Origin: Solwaraspora sp. WMMD1047
Lineage (GTDB): Bacteria > Actinomycetota > Actinomycetes > Mycobacteriales > Micromonosporaceae
Direction of reading: 5' to 3'
Assembly: GCF_029626155.1 (NCBI RefSeq)
Contig: NZ_JARUBL010000001.1
Location: forward strand, 5,064,501 to 5,128,500
DNA: 64,000 nucleotides
Made by a program: the position numbers and the translations under genes
In this document: positions 46,558-54,953 of the stretch, piece after piece
Layout of the letters: every line of letters starts with the position of its first letter
Numbering within the stretch: the first letter of the stretch is position 1
The notes under the pieces: generated by a model
Databases searched by the model: none
What the model was told of the DNA's origin: nothing
The model's input: the letters and a program-made list of their open reading frames with translations, nothing else

Positions 46558-49500
46558 TCAGCGGAAATCCCGGGAGGTCGGGTTGACCGGGGCCGCGACC
46601 GCGTCCAGCCGGTCGGCGACCAGGTTGAGCACCCCCTCGTGCTTCTCCAACCTGCCCCGCACCACGAGCGCCGTGCTGGTCCGGGCCACCCGCCGGTAGC
46701 GCTGCCACAGCCCCGGCGAGCAGGTCACGTTGAGCATGCCGGTCTCGTCCTCCAGGTTCAGGAAGGTCACCCCACCCGCGGTCGCCGGCCGCTGTCGGTG
46801 GGTGACGATGCCGCCGGCCCGGACCCGCTGGCCGTTGTCGCAGCGGTCCAGCCGGGCGATCGGCACCGCGCCCAACTCGTCGAGGCGGGACCGGATGAAC
46901 CTGGCCGGGTGGCTCTCCGGGGAGAGCCCGGTGGCCCACACGTCGGCGTAGAGCCGGTCGACCGCGCCCATCCCCGGCAACGTGGGCGGCTCCGTACCGG
47001 TGGTGGTGCCCGGCAGGCGGTCGGGGCGGTCCTGCGCGGCGGCCCCGGCCGCCCACAGCGCCTGCCGCCGGGTCAGTCCGAAACAGGCGAACGCGTCGGC
47101 GGTGGCCAGCGCCTCCAGCTGCCCGGCGGTCAGGCCGGCCCGCCGGGCCAGCTCCGGCATGTCCCGGTACGGCCCACCGGCGGCCCGTTCCGCCTCGATC
47201 CGCTCGGCCAGGTCGGCACCGAGGCTGCGGACGCTCACCAGTCCCAGCCGGACGGCCGGGCCGCCCAGCCCCCACTGGTGCGGCGGCTCGCCGGGGATGC
47301 TGCCCCACCGGGTCCGCGGCGTCGACTCCAGGATCGCCCGGGCGCCGCTGGCGTTGATGTCGGGGCGGCGCACCTCCACCCCGTGCCGGCGGGCGTCGTC
47401 GACCAGGGTCTGCGGCGAGTAGAACCCCATCGGCTGGGCGTTGAGCAGCGCGGCCAGGAAGGCCGCCGGGTGGTAGCGCTTGAGCCAGGAGCTGGCGTAC
47501 ACCAGGTAGGCGAAGCTCATCGCGTGGCTCTCCGGAAACCCGAAGCTGGCGAACGCGGAGAGCTTGACGAAGATGTCGTCGGCCAGTTCGCCGGTGATGC
47601 CCCGGGCGGCCATCCCCGCGTAGAGCCGGTCGCGCAGCTGCGCCATCCGCTCCGCCGACCGCTTCGAGCCCATCGCCCGGCGCAGCTCGTCGGCGCCGGC
47701 CGCGTCGAAGCCGGCCAGGTCGATCGCCATCTGCATGAGCTGCTCCTGGAACAGCGGCACCCCCAGGGTCTTCTCCAGCGCGTTGCGCATCAGCGGATGC
47801 GGGTAGCTGACCTCCTCCTGCCCGTTCTTGCGCCGGATGTACGGGTGCACCGAGCCGCCCTGGATCGGGCCGGGCCGGATCAGCGCCACCTCGACCACCA
47901 GGTCGTAGAACTCGCGCGGCTTGAGCCGGGGCAGGGTGGCCATCTGCGCCCGGCTCTCCACCTGGAACACCCCGACCGAGTCGGCCCGGCACAGCATCTC
48001 GTAGACCTCCGGATCGTCGAGCGACATGCTGCTCAGATCCAGCGACGACTCGATCAGGTCGTACGCGTAGTGCAGCGCCGAGAGCATGCCCAGGCCGAGC
48101 AGGTCGAACTTGACCAGGCCGGCGTTGGCGCAGTCGTCCTTGTCCCACTGCAGGACGGTGCGGCCCGGCATCCGCCCCCACTCCACCGGACACACCTCGA
48201 TCACCGGCCGGTCGCAGATCACCATCCCGCCGGAGTGGATCCCCAGGTGCCGGGGGAAGGTCTGCAACTCGTTCGCGTACGCGACCACGTGCGCGGGAAC
48301 CTCGTCGGCGTCAACGGCCGCAATTGATCCATAATGATCGATCTGCTTGCTCCAGGCGTCCTGCTGGCCGGGGGAGAAGCCGAACGCCTTGGCGATGTCG
48401 CGCACCGCCGACCGGGGCCGGTACGAGATCACGTTGGCGACCTGCGCGGTGTGCTCCCGGCCGTACTTCGCGTAGACGTGCTGGATCACCTCCTCCCGGC
48501 GGTCGGACTCGATGTCCACGTCGATGTCGGGCGGCCCGTCCCGCTCCGGGGCCAGGAACCGCTCGAAGAGCAGGTTGTGCCGGACCGCGTCGACGTTCGT
48601 GACCCGCAGCGCGTAGCAGACCGCCGAGTTCGCCGCCGAGCCCCGCCCCTGGCAGTAGATGTCGCTGCGCCGGCAGAACGTCACGATGTCGTAGACCACC
48701 AGGAAGTAGCCGGGGAAGCCGAGCGCCTCGATCATCGCCAGCTCGTGCTCCAACTGCCGGTACGCCGTCGGGTGCGCCTCCGGCGGCCCGTACCGCTCCA
48801 GCGCCCCGTCCATGGTCAGCTTCCGCAGCCAGCTCATCTCGGTGTGGCCGGGCGGCACCGGGTAGTCGGGCAGCGCCGGGGCGACCAGGTGCAGGTCGAA
48901 GGCGAGCTCGGCGCCGAACTCGGCGGCCCGGGCCACCGCCCCCGGATAGGCGGCGAACCGCTGCGCCATCTCCGCGCCACTGCGCAGGTGCGCGGTGCCG
49001 GCCGCCGGCAGCCAGCCGTCCAGTTCGTCGAGGCTGCGCCGGGCCCGCACGGCCGCCAGCGCGGTGGCCAGTCTGCGCCGGCCCGGGGTGGCGTAGTGCG
49101 CGTTCGTGGTGGCCACCGTGGGCAGCCCGGCGGCGGCGGCCAGTTCGGCGAGGGCGTCGTTGCGGTCGCCGTCGGTCGGGTCGCCGTGGTCGGTCAGCTC
49201 CACCGCCACCGTCTCGGCGCCGAACAGCGCGGTCAGCCGGTCCAGCTCCCGGGCGGCGGCGTCGACCCCCTCGGTGAGCAGCGCCGCCGGCACCGTCCCC
49301 TTGCGGCAGCCGGTGAGCACCAGCACGTGGTCGCGCAGCTCGGCGGCGATCTCCTCCAACGCCGCCGACACCTCCGGGCCGTAGACCGGGCGGCCCTTCT
49401 GGCCGCCGCGCAGGTGGGCGCGGGCGATGGTGCGGGCCAGCCGGGCGTACCCCTCCGGGCCGTGGGCGAGCAGCAGCAGGTGCCGGCCGAGCGGGTCGGG

Positions 49501-49956
49501 TTCACCGTTCTGCGGGCCGGGTAGGCCGAGGGACAGCTCCGCGCCGAAGATGGTGGGCAGCCGCAGCGCACGGGCCGCCTCGGCGAACCGGACCACGCCG
49601 TAGAACCCGTCGTGGTCGGTGACCGCGAGCGCGGTCAGCCCCAGCCGGGTGGCCTCCTCGGCCAGCTCCTCCGGATGGCTCGCCCCGTCGAGGAAGCTGA
49701 AGTTGCTGTGCGCGTGCAGCTCCGCGTACGGCACCGGGGCGTCCGGCCGGACGATCCCGGGAGCGGTGTAGCCGCCCCGCTTGCGGCTCCAGCCCGGCGC
49801 GTCTCCCCCGTCGCCGTCGACGGCGAGCGGATCCACCACCTGCAGATGCCGCCGCTCCCGCCCGGCACCCCCCGCTCCCCCGCTGTTCTCCCCTCCCCCC
49901 GACAGTGCCCGCTCCAACTCCCCCCACGGCACCTCCGGATTGTGGAACCCCATCAC
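46558..49956 (-). CDS. dnaE2: Error-prone DNA polymerase DnaE2
   Basis: DnaE2 is the alpha-subunit-like polymerase of the actinobacterial mutasome, working with ImuA' and ImuB in damage-induced mutagenesis. The 1132-residue protein has the PHP domain (YAELHAHSNFSFLDGASHPE near 77), the C-family active site PDIDVDIESDRREEV near 467, the second catalytic Asp region, a helix-hairpin-helix region and a C-terminal OB fold (RVRAGGIVTHRQRPAT). The start is a GTG at 49956, or the ATG that follows it directly. A repeat element lies in the 78-base gap after imuB. Confidence 0.96.
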   Translation of the reverse strand: MMGFHNPEVPWGELERALSGGGENSGGAGGAGRERRHLQVVDPLAVDGDGGDAPGWSRKRGGYTAPGIVRPDAPVPYAELHAHSNFSFLDGASHPEELAEEATRLGLTALAVTDHDGFYGVVRFAEAARALRLPTIFGAELSLGLPGPQNGEPDPLGRHLLLLAHGPEGYARLARTIARAHLRGGQKGRPVYGPEVSAALEEIAAELRDHVLVLTGCRKGTVPAALLTEGVDAAARELDRLTALFGAETVAVELTDHGDPTDGDRNDALAELAAAAGLPTVATTNAHYATPGRRRLATALAAVRARRSLDELDGWLPAAGTAHLRSGAEMAQRFAAYPGAVARAAEFGAELAFDLHLVAPALPDYPVPPGHTEMSWLRKLTMDGALERYGPPEAHPTAYRQLEHELAMIEALGFPGYFLVVYDIVTFCRRSDIYCQGRGSAANSAVCYALRVTNVDAVRHNLLFERFLAPERDGPPDIDVDIESDRREEVIQHVYAKYGREHTAQVANVISYRPRSAVRDIAKAFGFSPGQQDAWSKQIDHYGSIAAVDADEVPAHVVAYANELQTFPRHLGIHSGGMVICDRPVIEVCPVEWGRMPGRTVLQWDKDDCANAGLVKFDLLGLGMLSALHYAYDLIESSLDLSSMSLDDPEVYEMLCRADSVGVFQVESRAQMATLPRLKPREFYDLVVEVALIRPGPIQGGSVHPYIRRKNGQEEVSYPHPLMRNALEKTLGVPLFQEQLMQMAIDLAGFDAAGADELRRAMGSKRSAERMAQLRDRLYAGMAARGITGELADDIFVKLSAFASFGFPESHAMSFAYLVYASSWLKRYHPAAFLAALLNAQPMGFYSPQTLVDDARRHGVEVRRPDINASGARAILESTPRTRWGSIPGEPPHQWGLGGPAVRLGLVSVRSLGADLAERIEAERAAGGPYRDMPELARRAGLTAGQLEALATADAFACFGLTRRQALWAAGAAAQDRPDRLPGTTTGTEPPTLPGMGAVDRLYADVWATGLSPESHPARFIRSRLDELGAVPIARLDRCDNGQRVRAGGIVTHRQRPATAGGVTFLNLEDETGMLNVTCSPGLWQRYRRVARTSTALVVRGRLEKHEGVLNLVADRLDAVAAPVNPTSRDFR

Positions 49957-49981
49957 GTCCCGCCAACAGATGGTAAGGAAT

Positions 49982-50014
49982 GGCCCCCATAGGGGCCGTT
50001 AGCTACCAAGATCG
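49982..50014. repeat. Intergenic repeat, copy 2 (palindrome plus conserved tail)
   Basis: GGCCCCCATAGGGGCC is followed by GTTAGCTACCAAGATCG, nearly identical to copy 1 at 41280-41311. Here it lies inside the imuB-dnaE2 gap, 26 bases before the dnaE2 start, within what should be one operon. It may be a processing site, partial terminator or promoter element. Confidence 0.8.
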
Positions 50015-50034
50015 AAATCTCGGCTCGGCGCATC

Positions 50035-51669
50035 TCAGTCATAGATCGCTTCGATCGCCCAGGCTCCGTTGGACAGGGAGAGGAGCAGCGCCGTGCCGTC
50101 GGCCAGGCACACCTGGAACCGGGCCCGCCGTCGCGCCTCGCCCGGCGCCCACCAGCGCTCGTCAATCGGCCACGGCCCCGCCCACCCGACGATTTCGCCT
50201 CCCCGCGCATCACTCCGGTCTGGCTGGCCGGTGTTCACGACGAGTCGGGCCGGAGCCGCGCTGACCGCCAGCCGGGCGGTCACCCCGACCGGTGCGCCGT
50301 CGGTGTCGTACACGGTCACCGGCACCGGGGCCGCCAGCACCATCGCCGGCGCCGGCCCGGGCAGCCGACCGGGCCAGGGCGGTTCGGCCGGGCGGCTGGG
50401 AACCCGCTCATCCCCCCACGGCACCAGCCGGGTCTGGTCCAGTGGCGAGCGCCCACCGCCGAGCACCGCCGTGACCACCGCCTCCGGCCCGAGGATGCCC
50501 TGTACCCGACTCAGCGCCCGGTGCGCCCGCTCGCGTTCCTCTCCCGTCTCGCCCCACAGCCCCGGTTGCAGCCCGGCCTGCGCCAGCACCCCGGCCGGAA
50601 TCAACCGCAGCCGAACGATCCCGGCGGTGGGCCGCCGCAGAGCGCCCGCCCCACCGCCACCCACGGCCAATCCGGCACCGCCCAGCACGGCCGGCCCGGC
50701 GGTACCGCCTCGGCGGTTGGTGCCGGAGAGCCAGCCGTCGAGTTGCCAGCGGACCCGGTCGGCGATGGCGGCGGCGGTGAGCAGCCCGTCGTGTCGCCAG
50801 ACCCGGTGCAGTTCCTGACCGTGTTCGGTGACCGCCTCGATGCCGAGCCGGGTGCAGGCCAGCCCGTAGCCGGCGAGTCGGGCGTGCAGCCGCTCGGCGA
50901 GCGACCGGGCGGCGAACGCGGCGGTGTCCACCCGCTCCAGCGGCTCGTCGAAGGTGTCGGCGACGGCCAGGTCCGGCGGTGGGCTGCGGACCGCGAGCGG
51001 GCGGTGGTCGTACCCGGCGGCGAGCCGGTGCGCCAACGCGCCGTCGAACCCGAACCGGGCCAGCACGTCCCCGGCCGGCAGCGCCGCGAACTCGGCCAGG
51101 GTACGCACCCCGAGCCGGCGCAGCAGGTCGGTCAGGGCCGGCCGGCCGAGCGCCTCGACGGGCTGGTCGGCGAGGAACCCGGCGGTACCGCCGGGCGGGA
51201 CGATCCGGCCGGTGCGGGCGGCCAGCCCGGCGGCGAACACCCCGTCCGCGATGCCGATCTGGCTCTCCACCGCGCAGCTCTGGGCGACGTGCTCGACGAT
51301 CCGCTCGGCGGCCGACTCCTCGCCGCCGAAGTAGCGGGCCGGTCCCCGGGCGGCGAGCGCGCAGGCTCCCGGCCGCACCACCTCGACCCCGGCGACGACC
51401 TCCTCCACCGCGGCGACCACCGGCTCGAAGGCCCGGGCGTCCCGACCAGGGTCGTGGTCCACAGTGGTCAGCGTCGGGCATCGGCTCTGCGCCTCGCGCC
51501 GGCGCAACCCCAGGCGGATCCCCTCGGCGCGGGCGGCGGGCGAACAGGCGATCACCCGGTTGGCGCGCAGCACCACCACCGGCTCGTCGGCCGGCACCCC
51601 GGCCACGATCTCGGCAGCGATCACCGGCCAGTCCGGGCACCAGAGCAGCAGGGTCCGTACGCCGCTCAC
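50035..51669 (-). CDS. imuB: ImuB-like Y-family protein
   Basis: ImuB is a catalytically inactive Y-family protein that bridges DnaE2 and the beta clamp. The 544-residue protein starts VSGVRTLLLWCPDWPVIAAE, where active polymerases have the DxDxFF motif, so the catalytic aspartate is missing as expected. PHP-like text is absent. RRREAQSRCPTL and LRRLGVRTLAEFAALPAGDVLARFG (helix-hairpin-helix-like) support the family. I start it at the GTG at 51669, which overlaps the imuA' stop (GTGA). Confidence 0.92.
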   Translation of the reverse strand: MSGVRTLLLWCPDWPVIAAEIVAGVPADEPVVVLRANRVIACSPAARAEGIRLGLRRREAQSRCPTLTTVDHDPGRDARAFEPVVAAVEEVVAGVEVVRPGACALAARGPARYFGGEESAAERIVEHVAQSCAVESQIGIADGVFAAGLAARTGRIVPPGGTAGFLADQPVEALGRPALTDLLRRLGVRTLAEFAALPAGDVLARFGFDGALAHRLAAGYDHRPLAVRSPPPDLAVADTFDEPLERVDTAAFAARSLAERLHARLAGYGLACTRLGIEAVTEHGQELHRVWRHDGLLTAAAIADRVRWQLDGWLSGTNRRGGTAGPAVLGGAGLAVGGGGAGALRRPTAGIVRLRLIPAGVLAQAGLQPGLWGETGEERERAHRALSRVQGILGPEAVVTAVLGGGRSPLDQTRLVPWGDERVPSRPAEPPWPGRLPGPAPAMVLAAPVPVTVYDTDGAPVGVTARLAVSAAPARLVVNTGQPDRSDARGGEIVGWAGPWPIDERWWAPGEARRRARFQVCLADGTALLLSLSNGAWAIEAIYD

Positions 51670-52433
51670 CGGCCACGCACCACGGTCAGCGACGCCCTGG
51701 ACCGCTCCGGCGCAGCCCTCGGACCCGACTCCGGTCCCCATCCCGGCCCAGATCCCGACCCCGACCCCGACCTCGGACCCGGCCGGGTCGTCGCATCGCC
51801 GGGCAGCCAGATCCTGATCTCCTTGGGCCGGGCTGCGGCGCCGCGCCCCAGGGCGGCGATTGTCACCTCGCGCCGGCGCAGCCGGCCACGGCCCGCGCCG
51901 AGCCCTTCCCACATCCCGCGGACCACCCGGAGCGTGACGTCAGCCCCCTCCCAGCCGCCGTAGGGGACGAGCACGCTGCCGCGCTGCCGGGCCCGGGCCG
52001 CCAGCCGCCCGGTCACGGAGGCGCTGACCTGGCCTGGCACGGCGACTACCACCACGTCGACCCCGTCGATCAGGGCGGCGACCACGGTCGCCCAGTCCGG
52101 GCCGGGGTGTGGCACCAGGGCGAGCCGGTCCAACGCGATGCCGAGGTCGGCCGCGGCCACCGCACCCAGGGTCGGCACGCCCACCACCGCGCACCACGAG
52201 CCAGACCGGGACGCCTCGGCCAGCAGCCCGAGCACCAGGGAGGTGCAGCCGCGCGCCGGCTGGCCGGAGGTCACCGCGACCGTGCTCCCCCGGCGTAACC
52301 CCCGGGCGGGCAGCAGCCCGGTCAACGCGGGCAGCACCGGCAACAGCCGGTGCGGCCCGGTCGGGTCCGGCTCGCTCGCCGGACGTACCAGGGCGGCCAA
52401 CGCGGCGGACCCGGCCAACATCCGCCCCGCCAT
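51666..52433 (-). CDS. imuA': ImuA'-like RecA-fold accessory protein
   Basis: This 255-residue protein is the first of the mutasome genes. It resembles a degenerate RecA core: LLPARGLRRGSTVAVTSGQPARGCTSL holds a relic P-loop region, and later text VVAALIDGVDVVVVAVPG gives a Walker-B-like strand. The last 50 residues are a Gly/Ser/Pro/Arg low-complexity tail. ImuA' proteins interact with ImuB in mycobacteria. No LexA box is seen in the 82-base gap upstream. Confidence 0.85.
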   Translation of the reverse strand: MAGRMLAGSAALAALVRPASEPDPTGPHRLLPVLPALTGLLPARGLRRGSTVAVTSGQPARGCTSLVLGLLAEASRSGSWCAVVGVPTLGAVAAADLGIALDRLALVPHPGPDWATVVAALIDGVDVVVVAVPGQVSASVTGRLAARARQRGSVLVPYGGWEGADVTLRVVRGMWEGLGAGRGRLRRREVTIAALGRGAAARPKEIRIWLPGDATTRPGPRSGSGSGSGPGWGPESGPRAAPERSRASLTVVRGR

Positions 52434-52515
52434 CGGCTCTCACCCCCGCAGTACTGATAGCGCCAGATATCCAGGTGTTCAGGTGGTTAAGAAGGTTCGC
52501 CAACCGCCGCGACGG

Positions 52516-52986
52516 TCAGGCCGCGGCAAGCCCGTCCGCTGGCGGCAGTCCGTCGAGGACCGGTTGGTGGGCGACGCCGAGCGCCACCTCGACCACGGCC
52601 ACGAATTGCTCGGCGGAGCGCAGCAGGTCGTCCGCCTCCCGGGCGGTCACCACCCGGGGGATGCCGGCCTCGGCGGCGGCCCGCTTGGCCGCGCCGAGCG
52701 CGAAGTAGCTGGCCCACTCCCCGAACTCGGGGGCGACCATGACCAGCAGGGTCCAGACGCTGGTGACCCGGTTGCGGCGGGCCGGCGCGGGTCGGGCCCG
52801 GGCGGCGAGGACGGCGGCGGCGGCGCGCAGGGCGGCCAGGTGCGCGCCGGCGTAGCGCAGGCCGTCCGGCCGGGTCTGCGCAGCCTCGGCCAGCCCTTGC
52901 CGGGCGAGGGCGAGCAGTTGCGCCGGGGTGCGGTGCGGCAGCACATGCGCGGGCACCAGTGGCGCCGAGACCGGGTTGGTCGGCAT
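52516..52986 (-). CDS. SAV_6107-type HEPN-domain protein
   Basis: This 156-residue, almost all-helical, Ala-rich protein has text RYAGAHLAALRAAAAVLAA near 44 and SVWTLLVMVAPEFGEWASYFA near 76. It matches the actinobacterial SAV_6107 HEPN family as I know it. HEPN domains are often ribonucleases or nucleotide-binding partners; no RxxxxH nuclease motif is obvious here. GGAGGAG lies seven bases before the ATG at 52986. It precedes imuA' by 82 bases on the same strand and may head the mutasome operon. An in-frame extension to 53292 looks non-coding. Confidence 0.75.
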   Translation of the reverse strand: MPTNPVSAPLVPAHVLPHRTPAQLLALARQGLAEAAQTRPDGLRYAGAHLAALRAAAAVLAARARPAPARRNRVTSVWTLLVMVAPEFGEWASYFALGAAKRAAAEAGIPRVVTAREADDLLRSAEQFVAVVEVALGVAHQPVLDGLPPADGLAAA

Positions 52987-53585
52987 GAAACGTCTCCTCC
53001 GCGTCACCACTTCATCACGCCACCGGCCGGGATCGGCCGGCACACGTCTGTGTCGATCGGTCTGTTCGATCAACCCGCTGCGGAGGAAGACGCACCGGTC
53101 ACGCACACCGCCGGCTGGACCGGCGGCCTGTTCGCCGGCCGGATGTGGACGCTTCCCCACACCACACCCGGCCGGCAGAACCGGCGGGTCCGCCGGCCGC
53201 CACCCGGGGGTCGGTGGGTGGCGACCAGCGGTCCTGCCTTGATGGCCCAGACCCGGCCGGATCCGGAACCTGTGCGGCCCGCGGAGCCGCACTCCGGAAG
53301 CCGGCGCCGCGAACGCCTCCTCCGGTGTGTGTCAGTCCGAGTGTACGACTCAATCGAACACTCGTTCTAACTACTGCTGAGAGTACACCCCGCCCCCGAC
53401 AAAAACGCAACCCTCGACACCCCACCCACCAGCACCCCCCAAGGAGGCAGACGGACACCACCCGCAAGGAATCCGGCTGATGCTCGGCCAGCTCCCACCG
53501 GGAGTTTCGGTGAAGGAGGCGCCCCGCCTTAGAGTCCAAGAATCCCTTTACGCCACGGCTCGACACGACAGCTCGGGAGACGAGG
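52987..53585. other. Intergenic region upstream of the HEPN-imuA'-imuB-dnaE2 genes
   Basis: About 600 bases without a convincing gene. It contains a LexA-type box (53354-53369) in a relatively AT-rich patch (about 53,335-53,410), and a C/A-rich stretch around 53,390-53,470. Frames on both strands are short or Arg/Pro-rich shadows. Confidence 0.55.
53354..53369. promoter_or_regulatory. LexA (SOS) box
   Basis: TCGAAC-ACTC-GTTCTA differs from the actinobacterial LexA consensus TCGAAC-N4-GTTCGA at one position. It lies 367 bases upstream of the HEPN gene and thus of the mutasome genes, whose orthologues are LexA-controlled in mycobacteria. On the other strand it is 216 bases before the broken UTRA gene. 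Confidence 0.75.
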
Positions 53586-54117
53586 ATGAACGCAGCGAGA
53601 TGGGTTGGTTCCTCCCTGCCGTACGTCACCGCGACCAGCGAGGCACGGGACGAATGGGCCGAAGAGGCGCGCCGGCTCGGCGGGCACGGAACCCAGCATC
53701 TCAGCGAGGTGGGCGAGTCCACAGCGCCCCCGGAGGTTGTCGAGGCCCTCGGCGACGACCGGGTCGTCGTTCGGCGCCGGGTGATGTTCCTCGACGACCG
53801 GCCGGTCGAGCTGACCGACTCCTACTATCCGGCCCAGCTCGCCCAGGGGCACCGCACTCGCCGAGCCGCGTAAGATCCGGGGCGGCGCCGTCCGGCTGCT
53901 CGCCGAACTCGGCCACCGTCCATGCCGAATTCGGGAGGATGTCTACGCCCACCGCCCAACGGCCCGGGAACGAGACGCGCTCCGGCTCGACAACCAGGAC
54001 TGGACGCTGCGGATCTTCCGGGTCAGTTCGACGGAGCCCGGTCTCCCTGTCGAGGTGAGCGAGCTGAGGATGCCAGCCAAGAGCCGCCGGCTGCGCTACG
54101 AGATCCACGCGGAATAA
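53586..54117 (+). pseudogene. Stand-alone UTRA-domain (GntR-type) regulator, frameshifted
   Basis: The first part (from the ATG at 53586, with GGGAG six bases upstream) reads as a UTRA ligand-binding domain: VVVRRRVMFLDDRPVELTDSYYPAQLAQG. The frame then breaks in a run of four Gs at 53847-53850. Removing one G restores TALAEPRKIRGGAVRLLAELGH and continues to a stop at 54115-54117, giving 176 residues. No HTH domain precedes it. Either this is a recent pseudogene or the G-run is an assembly error. UTRA domains sense small ligands for GntR/HutC regulators. Confidence 0.8.
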
Positions 54118-54167
54118 CGAAAGGAACGAGTACGCGCTGCGGGCGACCGAACTAGCGCGCGTTAGGC

Positions 54168-54332
54168 GTGCTCAAGGTCGAGGGCAACCCGCGCAGCCAC
54201 ATCGGCGAGGCTGTCTACGTCCGGGACAAGCCGTTGCCGGTCACCGTCCGGTACTCGTCGCCGGACTCAATCAACCGGGAGGGACGAAGGTGCCCCGGCC
54301 GGGCAGCGTCACCACCCGCCCCTCGTCCCTGA
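54168..54332 (+). pseudogene. Unrecognised coding remnant
   Basis: A 54-codon frame has protein-like composition over its first 40 residues (VLKVEGNPRSHIGEAVYVRD, then KPLPVTVRYSSPDSINREGR). It then runs into a low-complexity tail opposite the GntR gene. Its SSPDS-NREGR text recurs in the direct repeat at 55732-55773. No start signal is seen and the family is unknown. Confidence 0.3.
54253..54294. repeat. Direct repeat A, copy 1 (42 bp)
   Basis: This segment matches 55732-55773 at 40 of 42 positions (core ACTCGTCGCCGGACTCAA). It covers the 3' end and stop of the HTH-only GntR gene. Confidence 0.85.
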
Positions 54333-54516
54333 GCTTGCGTACCACCGCCCTGGCGGTCTCCCGAGCCACCCCGTACGTCTGCTGGATCTCTTTCTCACTG
54401 GGCAACTGCGCGCCCGGGGCAAGCTTCCCGCTCTCGATGTCCTCGCGCAGGAATCCCGCGATCTGCAGGTAGATCGGGGTGGGGTCCCAGGGGTCAACCT
54501 CGCGTGGACGTGCCAT
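54271..54516 (-). CDS. HTH-only GntR-family regulator
   Basis: This 81-residue protein consists of just the winged helix of a GntR regulator: PTPIYLQIAGFLREDIESG, then PGAQLPSEKEIQQTYGVARE and the wing GRGTFVPPG, where it stops. There is no effector domain, while a stand-alone UTRA gene lies 150 bases away on the other strand. It is divergent from the DUF6907-like gene, with a 12-bp palindrome between them that may be its operator. Full-length GntR proteins are about 240 residues. Confidence 0.85.
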   Translation of the reverse strand: MARPREVDPWDPTPIYLQIAGFLREDIESGKLAPGAQLPSEKEIQQTYGVARETARAVVRKLRDEGRVVTLPGRGTFVPPG

Positions 54517-54583
54517 GCCCCCAAGCCTGCCGCACTCGACATACGTGAGCCTCGTGATCCACGTACGCCACGTGGTAGACGTG

Positions 54584-54595
54584 GTAGACGTCTAC
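54584..54595. promoter_or_regulatory. Candidate GntR operator
   Basis: GTAGACGTCTAC is a perfect 12-bp palindrome, preceded by tandem copies of CGTGGTAGA (54571 and 54580). It fits the GntR/HutC operator form GTnTAnAC only loosely. It sits between the divergent HTH-only GntR and DUF6907-like genes, over their likely promoter. Confidence 0.6.
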
Positions 54596-54638
54596 TAATA
54601 GGGTGGACTCCATCGACGAGCCCGACAAGGAGATCCCA

Positions 54639-54953
54639 ATGGTCATGCCCGGCGAGCTTCCCGCGATCGACGCCCAGCCCTCAACACGGGAACACCCATC
54701 CTGGTGCGCAAAGGACCGGGACGGTATCCACTACTCCCGCGAGATACCGCCCTGGGGTGGCAACCGCGTGATTTACCCGAGCCTGAGCCTGTTTCGGATG
54801 GACGACCTTCCGGTGCCGCTGGTCGGCGTGATCCTGCGCCTCTGTGCGGCAGACGTGATCGAGGACTACCCGATCGATCTCGACCAGGCTCGGGACCGGG
54901 GGACTCGAACGCCTGATACGGCAGGCAGAAAGCCACGGCACGACGGCCGCTAG
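54639..54953 (+). CDS. DUF6907-like small protein
   Basis: This 104-residue protein has the text HPSWCAKDRDGIHYSREIPPW near residue 19, resembling the WC...H core of actinobacterial DUF6907 proteins, which are common on plasmids and integrative elements. AAGGAG lies six bases before the ATG at 54639. After about residue 85 the sequence becomes Arg/Thr-rich. A plus-one frame there reads GLERLIRQAESHGTTA, more like a natural helical C-terminus, so a late frameshift is possible. The stop overlaps the decayed MarR fragment. Confidence 0.55.
   Translation: MVMPGELPAIDAQPSTREHPSWCAKDRDGIHYSREIPPWGGNRVIYPSLSLFRMDDLPVPLVGVILRLCAADVIEDYPIDLDQARDRGTRTPDTAGRKPRHDGR

Noticed and set aside
51670-51912. 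Longer imuB start
   Set aside because: It would lie inside imuA'. The GTGA overlap at 51666-51669 is the natural coupled start.
52434-52515. LexA box directly before imuA'
   Set aside because: GAAC and GTTC-like half-sites occur but not with four-base spacing; only a CAGGTGTT/CAGGTGGT tandem is present.
53058-53075. Possible second LexA box (TCGAAC on the minus strand near the HEPN start)
   Set aside because: The right half reads CGATCG, not GTTCGA, so it is not a LexA site.
52987-53292. N-terminal extension of the HEPN protein to 53292
   Set aside because: The added 102 residues are Arg/Pro/Gly-rich and unlike the HEPN family, and the internal ATG has a strong Shine-Dalgarno.
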